Of a stretch of 64,000 bases of DNA, positions 51,471 through 60,492 are shown in pieces. Within the stretch, counting starts at the first letter, position 1; the number at the start of each line of letters is the position of its first letter. The notes beneath the pieces are model-generated. The model was not told where the DNA came from. It ran no database searches and saw nothing but the letters and a program-made list of their open reading frames with translations. The position numbers were made by a program, and so were the translations under genes. Source of the stretch: Cognataquiflexum aquatile. Lineage in GTDB: Bacteria; Bacteroidota; Bacteroidia; Cytophagales; Cyclobacteriaceae. The DNA lies in NCBI RefSeq assembly GCF_003316845.1, contig NZ_QMIK01000005.1, positions 248,001 to 312,000 on the forward strand. The letters are read 5' to 3'.

Positions 51471-52637
51471 CTAATGTTTGGTTACCTCATCCACTGACTC
51501 GAATACATCCAACCTGATGGAGCTCAAAACCGCAATTCCCAAGCCGGCAACTGCTACAAGGGCAAACGATGCCTTCAGACTCAACAGGTCTGCGATAAAT
51601 CCTATCATTGGCGGCCCGATCAAAAACCCGAAAAAAGAAATTGTCGAAACCATAGCCAAAGAAACTCCAGGGGAATACAACTTAGATCTGCCTGCAATGC
51701 TGTAAGATATGGGGATAATGGCAGCCACTCCCAAACCCACCAATAGAAATCCAATCGTAGCAACTACAGGAATGGGGAAAATCACCGACAGCATCAATCC
51801 ACTGAAAATCAAAATACCGCTCATCCTCAAAATCAATACCCGACCAAACTTATTGTTCATTCTGTCCGAAATAAACCTTCCGGAAGCCATGGCCCCCATA
51901 AATGAAACGTAGCCCAAGGCCACCAAGCCGGGTTCTATTTCTACGACTTTTTTGAAATATACCCCACTCCAATCAAACATACAGCCTTCGCAAAGCATGC
52001 CTAGAAAAGCAATCCCTGCAATTCTCAAAAGTAGGTCATCTGGTTTTCTGATGACCAAACCACCTCCCCCATCAGCAGGTTTTTTTTCACTGACCAAATA
52101 CCCCTGCGCCATCAGCAAGACCACCAAGACCACCGAAGAAATGATCAGATAATGGGTTTTGGGTAGAATATCTAGGTAAATCATGACTGCCCCGATTCCA
52201 GCACCGCTAAACCCCGCCAAACTCCAAAAACCATGAAAGGAGGCCAAAATGCTTCGCCCATAGGTGTCCTCTAAAGCCAATGCTTGGGTATTCAAAGAAA
52301 TATTCATCATGTTTCCGATCATCCCAAAAACCACTACAACAGGTACCAACATCCAAAGGGAATTGCTAAATCCTATCAAGGGAAGAAAGGTCATATACCC
52401 AGTCACGCTTATTAAACCCACAATCTTGCTTCCAAAATGATGCACTGCCCAGCCTGCAACCGGCAAGGCCACCAAAGAACCTATCGGCAATCCCAAAAGG
52501 AGCGTTCCCAATTGGGATTCTGAAAGCGAAAATTTCATCTGGATATCGGGAATCCTTGCCGCCCAGGAAGAAAAACAAAGTCCTGCAATAAAAAATAAAC
52601 TTCCGAGGGCAATCCTCCTTTTTTGAAGCAAAGTCAT
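51471..52637 (-). CDS. MFS transporter, 388 aa
   Basis: Twelve hydrophobic segments; start at MTLLQKRRIALGSLFFIAGLCFSSWAARIPD. The longest frame adds 94 unlikely upstream codons that run antisense over a terminator. Motifs include LGLPIGSLVALPVAGWAVHHFGSK and RFISDRMNNKFGR. The build resembles sugar or drug efflux MFS members related to YbjJ. Substrate unknown. It is co-transcribed with the thioesterase. Confidence 0.88.
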   Translation of the reverse strand: MTLLQKRRIALGSLFFIAGLCFSSWAARIPDIQMKFSLSESQLGTLLLGLPIGSLVALPVAGWAVHHFGSKIVGLISVTGYMTFLPLIGFSNSLWMLVPVVVVFGMIGNMMNISLNTQALALEDTYGRSILASFHGFWSLAGFSGAGIGAVMIYLDILPKTHYLIISSVVLVVLLMAQGYLVSEKKPADGGGGLVIRKPDDLLLRIAGIAFLGMLCEGCMFDWSGVYFKKVVEIEPGLVALGYVSFMGAMASGRFISDRMNNKFGRVLILRMSGILIFSGLMLSVIFPIPVVATIGFLLVGLGVAAIIPISYSIAGRSKLYSPGVSLAMVSTISFFGFLIGPPMIGFIADLLSLKASFALVAVAGLGIAVLSSIRLDVFESVDEVTKH

Positions 52638-52770
52638 GAATTTCAACAGGGTTAGGTTCTTGGCTGCAAAGTAAAGGACTTTGGGAAAATTAATTTTGGT
52701 TTTGGGGAAATTAAATGGCATTTCTATAAACCATCCTATAAAATGAAGGTTAATCAAAAAATGTGATGCT

Positions 52771-52857
52771 ATGGAATTTATAATTGTGGGGTCAATTATT
52801 CTGGTGATAATTTTGATGATCCGGTTTATCATCAAAAGGGTTTTTGATGGGCAATAA
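52771..52857 (+). CDS. Possible 28-aa single-pass membrane peptide
   Basis: MEFIIVGSIILVIILMIRFI then IKRVFDGQ: one transmembrane span followed by a positively charged tail, ending four bases before a hairpin. It could be a small membrane protein, but the frame is short and lies in the 5' region of the MFS gene on the opposite strand, so it may be chance. Confidence 0.25.
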   Translation: MEFIIVGSIILVIILMIRFIIKRVFDGQ

Positions 52858-52884
52858 AAAAGCCGCTTCTTTAAGGAAGCGGCT
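52856..52884 (-). terminator. Terminator of the split YeeE transporter genes
   Basis: AGCCGCTTC / GAAGCGGCT perfect stem, with an A run on the plus strand. Confidence 0.9.
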
Positions 52885-52949
52885 AAGTGTTTAAGTTCAA
52901 TTTTGGATTTGAATAGCAAATATGATTCGAATAAATTAATTCTACAACC

Positions 52950-53438
52950 TTAGTTAGGAAATTTATCTGAAAACCTTCCATAAACCCATGTTCCGGCTAC
53001 GGCACTTATCAAAGTCACCAAAATCACCGTAAATCCACTTCCTATCTGTGCAAACAAAGGTCCCGGACATGCACCAGTCAACGCCCAACCCAAACCGAAT
53101 ATGAAACCGCCGATGATCTGTCCTTTGCGGAATTCCTTGTCTGTGATGATGATTTTATCGCCTTTGATGGTTTTGATATTGAACCATTTGATAACCTGAA
53201 TCGAAAGCGCACCTACCACAATGGCTGATCCGATTACTCCATACATAAAGAAGGACTGTAACCTGAACATCTCTTGGATCCTAAACCAGGATACAATTTC
53301 AGCTTTTATGAAAATAATACCGAAACCCACGCCGATGATCAAGTACATCAATAATTCCAATGGACCATCGCCTTTTTGTTCTTTATTTGGAGTTGTTCCG
53401 ACATTCGGTTTTTCTCCCTTTTTTACTGCAGTTCCCAT
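52950..53438 (-). CDS. YeeE/YedE-type transporter half (DUF6691-like)
   Basis: 162 residues, four hydrophobic segments after a hydrophilic N-terminus. The motif GLGWALTGACPGPLFAQIG is the conserved Cys-containing pore motif of the YeeE/YedE (thiosulfate or sulfur transport) family. It follows the other half by 13 bases. In full-length YeeE the two halves are fused; here they are separate. Predicted to import thiosulfate or a similar sulfur compound. Confidence 0.88.
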   Translation of the reverse strand: MGTAVKKGEKPNVGTTPNKEQKGDGPLELLMYLIIGVGFGIIFIKAEIVSWFRIQEMFRLQSFFMYGVIGSAIVVGALSIQVIKWFNIKTIKGDKIIITDKEFRKGQIIGGFIFGLGWALTGACPGPLFAQIGSGFTVILVTLISAVAGTWVYGRFSDKFPN

Positions 53439-53451
53439 TTTTTTCTAAAGA

Positions 53452-54033
53452 TTAAAAGCCTACTAATTTCATCAAAGGACCAAGAAAGACATGTGTCATC
53501 AGAAATCCACCTGCCATAAAGAAAATCGTAGCGACGACTGACGGCCACTGTAACGAACTGATGCCCATGATCGCGTGTCCTGAAGTGCATCCTCCGGCGT
53601 ATCTGGTTCCGAATCCCACCAAGAATCCGCCAATTACAAAGAAAAGCAAGCCTTTTGCAGTGAATAAATTCTCCCAAGTGAAAATCTCGTGAGGCATGAT
53701 ACTCCTGTAATCCGTGATACCAAGAGCAGCCAAATCGCGCTGTGTGGACTCGGCAACTTCTATCATTTCCGGATTTGCCAGTAAGTTATGGCCAATAAAG
53801 CCCCCAATGGCGACACCTATTACAAATGCGATGTTCCACAATTCCTTTTTCCAATCATAAGTGAAAAAAGGGATGTTGGCCGGCACACACATGGCACAAA
53901 CGTGCCTCAATGAGGAAGATATTCCGAAGGCTTTTCCCCCTGCGATCAACAACGTGGGGACGACAAGACCGATCATCGGACCTGCGATCCACCAAGGCCA
54001 AGGCTGCTTAATCCATTCAATAAACTGTTCCAT
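53452..54033 (-). CDS. YeeE/YedE-type transporter half with GTRYAGGCTSGHAI
   Basis: 193 residues with multiple helices and the YeeE signature GFGTRYAGGCTSGHAIMG. A second Cys pair (HVCAMCVPANIPFF) lies in the N-terminal half. The gene is upstream of its partner half and downstream of the persulfide dioxygenase-rhodanese fusion. Together they suggest a pathway importing and then oxidising thiosulfate-type sulfur. Confidence 0.9.
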   Translation of the reverse strand: MEQFIEWIKQPWPWWIAGPMIGLVVPTLLIAGGKAFGISSSLRHVCAMCVPANIPFFTYDWKKELWNIAFVIGVAIGGFIGHNLLANPEMIEVAESTQRDLAALGITDYRSIMPHEIFTWENLFTAKGLLFFVIGGFLVGFGTRYAGGCTSGHAIMGISSLQWPSVVATIFFMAGGFLMTHVFLGPLMKLVGF

Positions 54034-54130
54034 TTTAATTGTCTGTTAAATTTTTTAAATCTTTAATTTTTCATTTTTGAATTCCGGTACAATTTCCGCT
54101 TTGTCAATCCTGAACTTAGACAGTGATCAA

Positions 54131-54166
54131 AATGAATCCAAGGCTGTTTTTGTGTCTGGATTCATT
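54131..54166. repeat. Inverted repeat before the transporter genes
   Basis: AATGAATCCA / TGGATTCATT, 10-bp arms with a 16-base loop, 98 bases upstream of the transporter start. It may be an operator or leader hairpin. The rest of the 54034-54330 gap shows nothing else. Confidence 0.45.
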
Positions 54167-54332
54167 AGGTTCCCAATTTTTGAATGCCATTGGGGTAGAT
54201 TTTCTGTGAATTAGAATGGGGCTAAAACCCTCCAAACCTACACCAGATTCTTGCAATGCATAATATCCAAAATTGTTCAAAATTCCATTCGAAACCAGTG
54301 ACTATTATCACTTTGTTTGATTCGAAATGAAA

Positions 54333-54356
54333 ATGGCAAGACCGAAATCTTGCCAT
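54333..54356 (-). terminator. Terminator of the dioxygenase-rhodanese gene
   Basis: ATGGCAAGA / TCTTGCCAT stem; on the minus strand TTTTCATTTC follows. Confidence 0.75.
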
Positions 54357-54390
54357 GTGGGGTAAAACACAACTTTTCTGATATTAATTC

Positions 54391-55812
54391 CTAAAGCAAA
54401 GTAGTAGGACATACATAGTCACTTACTTTGAACAAAGCGGAATCCTTGATGGCGTCAAATCCACCTTTTACATCAACTAAGTTATCAAATCCTCTTGCTT
54501 TCAAGATAGAATTGAATACCATAGATCTGTATCCACCTGCACAATGCACATAGTATGTTTTGTCTTTATTGATCTGGGCCATGCTGTCATTGATATAATC
54601 CAAAGGTGCATTTTCAGCATCGATCACATGTTCGCTAAGGTATTCACTGTTCTTTCTGACATCCAGGATGTTGACTCCACCTTCTTTTTCGATCAGGTGA
54701 GCAAGTTCCTCTGTGGTGACAGATTTGATGTTGTCCACTTCTCTGCCATCGGCTTTCCAAGCTTCAAAACTTCCTTTGAGGTATCCAATACAGAAGTCAT
54801 ATCCGACTCTAGCCAATCTTGTGATGACTTCTTCCTCTCTTCCCTCGTCAGCTACGATCAGGATTTCCTGCTTGAGGTCAGGAACCAATGCTCCTACCCA
54901 TACCGCAAAACTCCCATCGATACCGATGTTGATTGAGTTGGGGATAAAACCTTTTGCAAAAACCTGTGCGTCTCTTGTGTCAATAACAACCGCACCTGTT
55001 TCGTTGGCTGCAGCTTCAAATGCCGCAGGACTCAGTGGATTGAATCCTCTGTTCAACACTGTATCAATAGACTCATATCCCTGGATATTCATCATGACAT
55101 TTTGAGGGAAATAAGCAGGAGGAGGAGTAAGACCGGTTAGCACCTCTTTCATAAATTCCTCTTTGGTCATCTTTTGAAGCGCATAATTGGTCTTCTTCTG
55201 ATTGCCCAAAGTATCGGTAGTCTCTTTGCTCATGTTTTTGCCACATGCACTTCCCGCACCGTGTGCAGGATAGACGATGATATCATCAGCCAAAGGCATG
55301 ATTTTGTCTCTCAAAGAATCATAGAGATGGGCTGCAAGTTTGTCTTGGGTCAAGTCAGCAATGACTTTCTGCGCAAGGTCAGGTCTTCCCACATCTCCGA
55401 TAAACAAGGTGTCCCCGGTAAACAAAGCTTCCTCTTTTCCTTCTTCATTGATCAAAAGGTAACAGGTACTTTCCATGGTGTGTCCGGGGGTATGGATTAC
55501 CCTGATTTTTGCTTTGCCAAGCGGAAATTCCTGACCGTCTTTGGCAACAATAGCATCAAATCCCATTTTCATCCCGGTAGGTCCAAATACAATCGGAGCG
55601 CCAGTTTTGATTGATAAATCCTTGTGACCTGAAACAAAGTCAGCATGGAAGTGGGTTTCAAACACATACTTGATGGTATCTCCCCTTCTTTCTGCCTTTT
55701 CTATATATGGCTGTACCTCTCTCAAAGGGTCAATGACAGCAGCTTCGCCGTCTGACTCAATATAGTAGGCTCCCTGAGCCAAACATCCGGTATAGATCTG
55801 TTCAATTGTCAT
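54391..55812 (-). CDS. Persulfide dioxygenase-rhodanese fusion (CstB/PRF-like)
   Basis: 473 residues: an N-terminal metallo-beta-lactamase-fold dioxygenase (THFHADFVSGH, His54, His56, Asp58, His63; HTPGH His111; GDTLFIGD Asp134), then two rhodanese domains. The first (about 265-360) has VADEGRE where the active Cys loop is expected, so it looks inactive. The second has the active loop YYVHCAGGYRS. Family knowledge: such fusions oxidise glutathione or other persulfides to sulfite and transfer sulfur. A final VCPTTLL carries a lone Cys. Upstream of the YeeE genes and next to trxA. Confidence 0.92.
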   Translation of the reverse strand: MTIEQIYTGCLAQGAYYIESDGEAAVIDPLREVQPYIEKAERRGDTIKYVFETHFHADFVSGHKDLSIKTGAPIVFGPTGMKMGFDAIVAKDGQEFPLGKAKIRVIHTPGHTMESTCYLLINEEGKEEALFTGDTLFIGDVGRPDLAQKVIADLTQDKLAAHLYDSLRDKIMPLADDIIVYPAHGAGSACGKNMSKETTDTLGNQKKTNYALQKMTKEEFMKEVLTGLTPPPAYFPQNVMMNIQGYESIDTVLNRGFNPLSPAAFEAAANETGAVVIDTRDAQVFAKGFIPNSINIGIDGSFAVWVGALVPDLKQEILIVADEGREEEVITRLARVGYDFCIGYLKGSFEAWKADGREVDNIKSVTTEELAHLIEKEGGVNILDVRKNSEYLSEHVIDAENAPLDYINDSMAQINKDKTYYVHCAGGYRSMVFNSILKARGFDNLVDVKGGFDAIKDSALFKVSDYVCPTTLL

Positions 55813-55898
55813 ATGCTTTTTTATTTTTTTCAGTTGAATGATATGTAAAATTATCTTTCTGTGGTTTTCTTTAAAATGACTTTTGTCACATTTTCAAA

Positions 55899-56219
55899 TT
55901 AGACTTTCTGGCTCAGGTTGTCCTTTATCACTTTGACCAATTGGTTGGCCGGAACGACACCTGATTGCCTCCAAAGTGGCTTTCCATTTTGGAACAAAAT
56001 CAAAGTCGGAACGCCTCTTACCTTATATGCACTGGCGGCATAGGGGTTTTTATCCACATCCACTTTGATGATTTTGACTTTATCACCCACCTGACGGGCT
56101 GTGTCTTCTAATATGGGTTGCATCATCTTGCAGGGACCGCACCAGGTGGCAAAGAAATCCACCAATACAGGTTGGTCGCCTGAAATCAATTCGCTGAATG
56201 TTTTTGGTTGTGCACTCAT
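55899..56219 (-). CDS. trxA: Thioredoxin
   Basis: 106 residues with the active site FFATWCGPCKMMQP (Cys27 and Cys30), the cis-Pro loop RGVPTLILFQNG and the standard ending VKVIKDNL. Cytoplasmic disulfide reductase. It lies just upstream of the persulfide dioxygenase gene (86 bases) and could reduce its persulfide or thiosulfonate intermediates. Confidence 0.95.
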   Translation of the reverse strand: MSAQPKTFSELISGDQPVLVDFFATWCGPCKMMQPILEDTARQVGDKVKIIKVDVDKNPYAASAYKVRGVPTLILFQNGKPLWRQSGVVPANQLVKVIKDNLSQKV

Positions 56220-56280
56220 GGTTGTTATTTTTAGTGGTTATCCTCAATTTTGCCATTAACCCAATTTAAAATTCAAACAG

Positions 56281-56324
56281 GACGGAAGACCGAAGTCGGA
56301 AGACCGAGGTTTCGGACATTTCAG
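56281..56324. repeat. Dispersed GACCGAAGTCGG repeat, copy
   Basis: GACGGAAGACCGAAGTCGGA then AGACCGAGGTTTCGGACATT: nearly the sequence of 31541-31580. Intergenic. The rest of the 56220-56525 gap is AT-rich and otherwise featureless. Confidence 0.8.
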
Positions 56325-56525
56325 TTTTATGCCAGAATTTTTATTGAGATACAATTTTTACAGGCACCATTGAGGAAATGAATTTTAATTTTTAAGACTT
56401 CACAAAACTACTACCGTGGCATCTGGGGAACAGTAATTTTTATCACAATACCTTAAATGCTGTTAAAAAACAGATGGATTAGGATTTATTGATTATTTTC
56501 GCCCGAAACTATTATTTCAAAAACA

Positions 56526-59513
56526 ATGCTTGACTATCAAAAGGCCAATAACCTCACAGGATGGCTGGTTTTTCTTCTATCAACTACCGTCTTTATATTG
56601 ACAGTGGAACAGACCGCCAGTTTTTGGGATCCGGGAGAATTCATCGCTGTATCCTACAAACTGCAGGTGCCACATCCGCCGGGAGCGCCGTTTTTCCTGT
56701 TGATTTATAGGATGTTCGGATTTCTGGCATTCGGAGACGGATTGTCTGTAGCTTATTGGATGAATGTCGGAAGTGCCGTTTTCTCAGGATTTACAGTGCT
56801 TTTTCTGTTTTGGACCATTACCTTATTCGGTCGTAGACTTTTCCAGATTCAAAAAGGAACTGAAACCAAAGGCCAAATCATCACCCTGATGGGTGCAGGT
56901 GTGGTGGGTTCTCTCATCTATACTTTTACAGATAGCTTTTGGTTCTCTGCCGTGGAAGCAGAAGTGTATGCCATGTCCTCTTTCTTTACAGCGATAGTCA
57001 TTTGGGCATTTTTGAAGTGGGATGTGATCGAAGACCAAAGAGAAGAAAACAGATGGATGATATTTATCGCCTATTTGGTGGGTTTATCGATTGGTGTCCA
57101 CTTGCTGAACCTTGTTACTTTGCCTGCTTTGGCTTTGGTGGTGTATTTCAAAAAATACCCTAATCCAAATCTCAAAGGAGGTATCATTGCCCTTTTATTG
57201 GGAGGCGTAGCATTGATTATCATCAATAATTTGATCATCCCCGGGCTTCCAAGTCTGGCAGGTTCGATGGAGATTTTCTTTGTCAACAGCATTGGGTTGC
57301 CATTTGGATCTGGAATAGTTGTCTTTTCCGCTTTGTTTTTGGGTTCCCTGATTTATGGAATTCTCTATTCCATCAAGAAAGGAAAAGTCATCCTCAATAC
57401 AGTTTTGGTTTCATTGGTATTTATCTTAATTGGATATGGTTCGTATGCGCTCATCGTCATCCGTGCCAACCAAGATCCTGTCATCAATGAAAATGCGCCA
57501 AAGGATATCATCAGCTATGTTTCTTACTTGAAAAGGGAGCAATATGGTTATCGTCCTTTGATCCATGGTCAGTATTTTGATGCCGAATTGGTTGATCAAA
57601 AAGAGGGTGCCCCGATTTATATGAAGGGAACAGACAGGTATGAAATCGTGGATTATTCAACCGTCAATGAATATGATCCTGCGAGGACAACCATCCTACC
57701 AAGGATTTATTCCACTCAAGACCGCCACAAACAAATCTACCAATCGAAGCTTGGATTGAGAGAAGGTCAAAAACCAACTTTCGGAGACAACCTCTATTTT
57801 ATGTTTACCCATCAGCTTGGGCATATGTATTGGAGGTATTTTATGTGGAATTTTTCAGGAAGGGAAAGTGATTTTGCAGATGCCCCTTGGATGGGAATCA
57901 CAGATTTTTTCTCAGATATCTATCCTGATTATATCAAAGAAAACAAAGCGCATAACAACTACCTGATGCTGCCTTTGATTTTGGGTTTGATAGGGTTGGT
58001 CTTTCAGGCAAAAAAAGACAACAAGTCTTTCTTTATCTCTGCCATGCTGTTTCTGATGATGGGTGTTGTATTGGTATTATACCTCAATTCTCCGCCTGTT
58101 GAGCCCCGCGAAAGGGATTATATCTATGTGGGTTCTTTCTATGCTTTTGCGATTTGGATAGGATTGGGCGTGATGGCTTTGGCATACTATATTGAAAGAT
58201 TAAACAAGAATCTCGTCGTGGCAGGTATCATCGCCTCACTCGCTACTGTACCGGTGGCGGTATTGATGGCAAGCCAAAATTGGGACGACCACAACAGACA
58301 GGGAAGGTTTTTCTCTGTTGATTCTGCCAGAAACTTTCTTGCTTCTTGTGCGCCAAATGCGATTTTGTTTACCGGTGGTGACAATGACACTTTCCCGCTG
58401 TGGTATGTTCAGGAGGTCGAAGGCTTCAGAACTGACGTGAGGGTGGTGGTATTGAGTTACTTTGATACGGATTGGTATGTTGAGCAGATGGCCCGTCCGG
58501 TCAATGAATCGGCTGCTTTGCCATTTTCTTTGGATCCAAAAAATTATAAAAAAGGCACCAATGATGTCCTTTATGTGATGGAAAGAGAGAACCTTCAAGC
58601 CATCTCAGCTTCAGAATATCTCAAACTCCTAAACAACGGAAGTGATCTTTTGAAATTGGCAGCATCGGGAAGCAAAAATACCTACAACATGGTCCCTTCG
58701 AGGAACCTGATCTTAGATGTCGACCTGGAAAATGTCTATAACCAAGGCCTAATCCCCGAGTCGATGGAAGGTCTGATGACCGAGCAAATCAACCTTAGGA
58801 TCAAAGGGAATTACCTCACAAAAGGTAACCTGATGCTGATCGACCTGATTACGAGCAACAATTGGGAAAGGCCTATTTACTTTAACAATACTTCATTGGC
58901 TACCATCACACTCGATATCGAAGACTATGTGGTGATGGAAGGCATGACTTACAGGTTGCTTCCTGTGAGAAAACCTGAGGGTATGAGAACCGAATTGGTG
59001 AATACCGACCTGGCATACACCAATATGATGGAGAAGTTTGCTTTCAGGGGAATGGACAATCCTGATAACTATTTCGATGATGAATTCAGGAGATTTACCT
59101 CCAATCACCGCTCTGCGGTAAACAGTATTGCCATTGCGTTGTTAGACGAAGAGGATATGGACAGGGCTGCGGAAATTCTGAAGTTCAGCATGAAGGTCAT
59201 GCCTCACGAGGCTGTTGCCTATGATTTGGCTAGCGGACAATCGGTGCCTTTGTTGTTTGAGGTTGGGGAAGATGACCTTGCTTTGGATGTGGTGGATAAA
59301 ATTTCCCATAAGTCTATTCAGATGCTGAAATTTTACCAAAAGACAGGTCGGGATTATGACCGTGAAGCCCTGATTTCGATCGAAATGTTGAAGTTTTTTA
59401 TCCCGTTGTTGGATGAAAGGGGATATTCTGAAGTCTCCGGAAATCTCAAAGCAGAATTGGAAAAAATCCTAGGTGCCGGTGCTGCCGGAGAAAGCCTGTT
59501 GGATAGAAGATAA
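56526..59513 (+). CDS. DUF2723 membrane protein (GT-C/TMEM260-like)
   Basis: 995 residues. The N-terminal half is polytopic: FILTVEQTASFWDPGEFIAVSYKLQVPHPPGAPFF is the signature of DUF2723, related to TMEM260-type protein O-mannosyltransferases (GT-C fold; WDPGEF has the catalytic acidic residue). The C-terminal half is soluble and includes TGGDNDTFPLWYVQEVEGFRTDVRVV. Many Bacteroidota glycosylate surface and periplasmic proteins, so a glycosyltransferase role is likely but not proven here. Monocistronic, ending at a terminator. Confidence 0.88.
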   Translation: MLDYQKANNLTGWLVFLLSTTVFILTVEQTASFWDPGEFIAVSYKLQVPHPPGAPFFLLIYRMFGFLAFGDGLSVAYWMNVGSAVFSGFTVLFLFWTITLFGRRLFQIQKGTETKGQIITLMGAGVVGSLIYTFTDSFWFSAVEAEVYAMSSFFTAIVIWAFLKWDVIEDQREENRWMIFIAYLVGLSIGVHLLNLVTLPALALVVYFKKYPNPNLKGGIIALLLGGVALIIINNLIIPGLPSLAGSMEIFFVNSIGLPFGSGIVVFSALFLGSLIYGILYSIKKGKVILNTVLVSLVFILIGYGSYALIVIRANQDPVINENAPKDIISYVSYLKREQYGYRPLIHGQYFDAELVDQKEGAPIYMKGTDRYEIVDYSTVNEYDPARTTILPRIYSTQDRHKQIYQSKLGLREGQKPTFGDNLYFMFTHQLGHMYWRYFMWNFSGRESDFADAPWMGITDFFSDIYPDYIKENKAHNNYLMLPLILGLIGLVFQAKKDNKSFFISAMLFLMMGVVLVLYLNSPPVEPRERDYIYVGSFYAFAIWIGLGVMALAYYIERLNKNLVVAGIIASLATVPVAVLMASQNWDDHNRQGRFFSVDSARNFLASCAPNAILFTGGDNDTFPLWYVQEVEGFRTDVRVVVLSYFDTDWYVEQMARPVNESAALPFSLDPKNYKKGTNDVLYVMERENLQAISASEYLKLLNNGSDLLKLAASGSKNTYNMVPSRNLILDVDLENVYNQGLIPESMEGLMTEQINLRIKGNYLTKGNLMLIDLITSNNWERPIYFNNTSLATITLDIEDYVVMEGMTYRLLPVRKPEGMRTELVNTDLAYTNMMEKFAFRGMDNPDNYFDDEFRRFTSNHRSAVNSIAIALLDEEDMDRAAEILKFSMKVMPHEAVAYDLASGQSVPLLFEVGEDDLALDVVDKISHKSIQMLKFYQKTGRDYDREALISIEMLKFFIPLLDERGYSEVSGNLKAELEKILGAGAAGESLLDRR

Positions 59514-59536
59514 TTTGTTTGGTTTTTTGAATCCAA

Positions 59537-59569
59537 AATCCGGGTCCTGCTAAGGACTCGGATTTTTTT
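59537..59569 (+). terminator. Terminator of the DUF2723 gene
   Basis: AATCCGGGTCCT / AGGACTCGGATT stem (one mismatch) followed by a T run. Confidence 0.85.
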
Positions 59570-59670
59570 GTTTCTAAATTATCTATTGTAGAATACTTAT
59601 AATCTCAATCGACCTGGTTTTGAAGGATTTTAAAAATGATTCTCTATTCTCAATTAAACCATATCCCATT

Positions 59671-60091
59671 TTTCTTTGGGTTTATTTCTCGTGTCACTTT
59701 TTGTCTTACCACAAAAAGTAACCAAAAAAGGCAAGAAATTTTAATCCTCCCCCACACGGTGCCACGCCGGCCCGGAAAAATTTCTTCCTCCCCACGGGTG
59801 TTTCATTGGAGAATTTTTTCTGAAGTAGAAGATTTCAAACATAGTACTCATCTTGATTTCACAACCTAATCCCACTTCGACAAACAGCCCCGAAGTTGCT
59901 GAATAACAATAGCCCCGTGCAAGGTGCTTTTCTGATTCTCATATTTCCACCAATCTCCCTGCACCGCCGCTCGGGGTTATGGAAATGCGATGTTGCCAGT
60001 TTTTGGAAGCAAAAAAGTTAAGTGTGGAATTGGGTTTTAACCAAAAACAGGGAAGGCTGATTCTTTAATTTAGATTTCTTTCCTTAAGTAT
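59671..60091 (+). repeat. Long structured intergenic repeat, copy A
   Basis: Order: hairpin 1 ACTTTTTGT / ACAAAAAGT (59696-59719); constant AACCAAAAA; variable-arm hairpin AAGAAATTTT (59733-59742) with AAAATTTCTT (59777-59786) around a loop holding CGCCGGCCCGG; CTTCCTCCCCAC; an AGCCCCGAAG piece; and the 64-bp hairpin 59913-59976. The same order recurs in the next two copies. No coding frame is supported. Confidence 0.85.
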
Positions 60092-60492
60092 TTTTCTTTA
60101 CGTCTCTTCCTTCGGTCACTTTTTGTCTTGAAACAAAAAGTAACCAAAAAGTTCAAGTCGGCGGAATCCTATCCACCCTCTATCCCACCGCCGGCCCGGT
60201 CCGCCGACCTCCTCCCCACAGGCGTTCCAAATTAGGATTTCCCTGAAGTATAAATTTTCAACCAAAACCAACCCCAACTAACAGCCCCGAAGCGGGCGAA
60301 ATAACAATAACCCCGAGCAAGGTGCTTATCTGATTCTCATACTTTCACCAATCTTCAAGCACCGCCGCTCGGGGTTATGGAAATGCGGGGTCTTTGGTTT
60401 TTGGGAGCAAAAGGGTAAAGAAAGGAATTGGGTTTACACCAAAAACAGGTAAGATTGATTGATCAATTTATTTCTATTCTTTCCTTAAGTCT
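60092..60492 (+). repeat. Long structured intergenic repeat, copy B
   Basis: Hairpin 1 at 60118-60141; arm GTCGGCGGA (60157-60165) pairing with TCCGCCGAC (60200-60208), unrelated in sequence to the arms of copies A and C; 64-bp hairpin CCCCGAGC to GCTCGGGG at 60311-60374. The start TTTCTTTACGTCTCTTCC is shared with copy C. Confidence 0.88.

Noticed and set aside
52638-52919. 94-codon N-terminal extension of the MFS gene
   Set aside because: It has no transporter features and runs antisense over a terminator; the family start is MTLLQKRR at 52637.
59636-59869. 77-aa plus-strand frame in the repeat block
   Set aside because: Translates the constant parts of repeat copy A (FVTFCLTTKSNQK-like); a non-coding repeat is the better reading.
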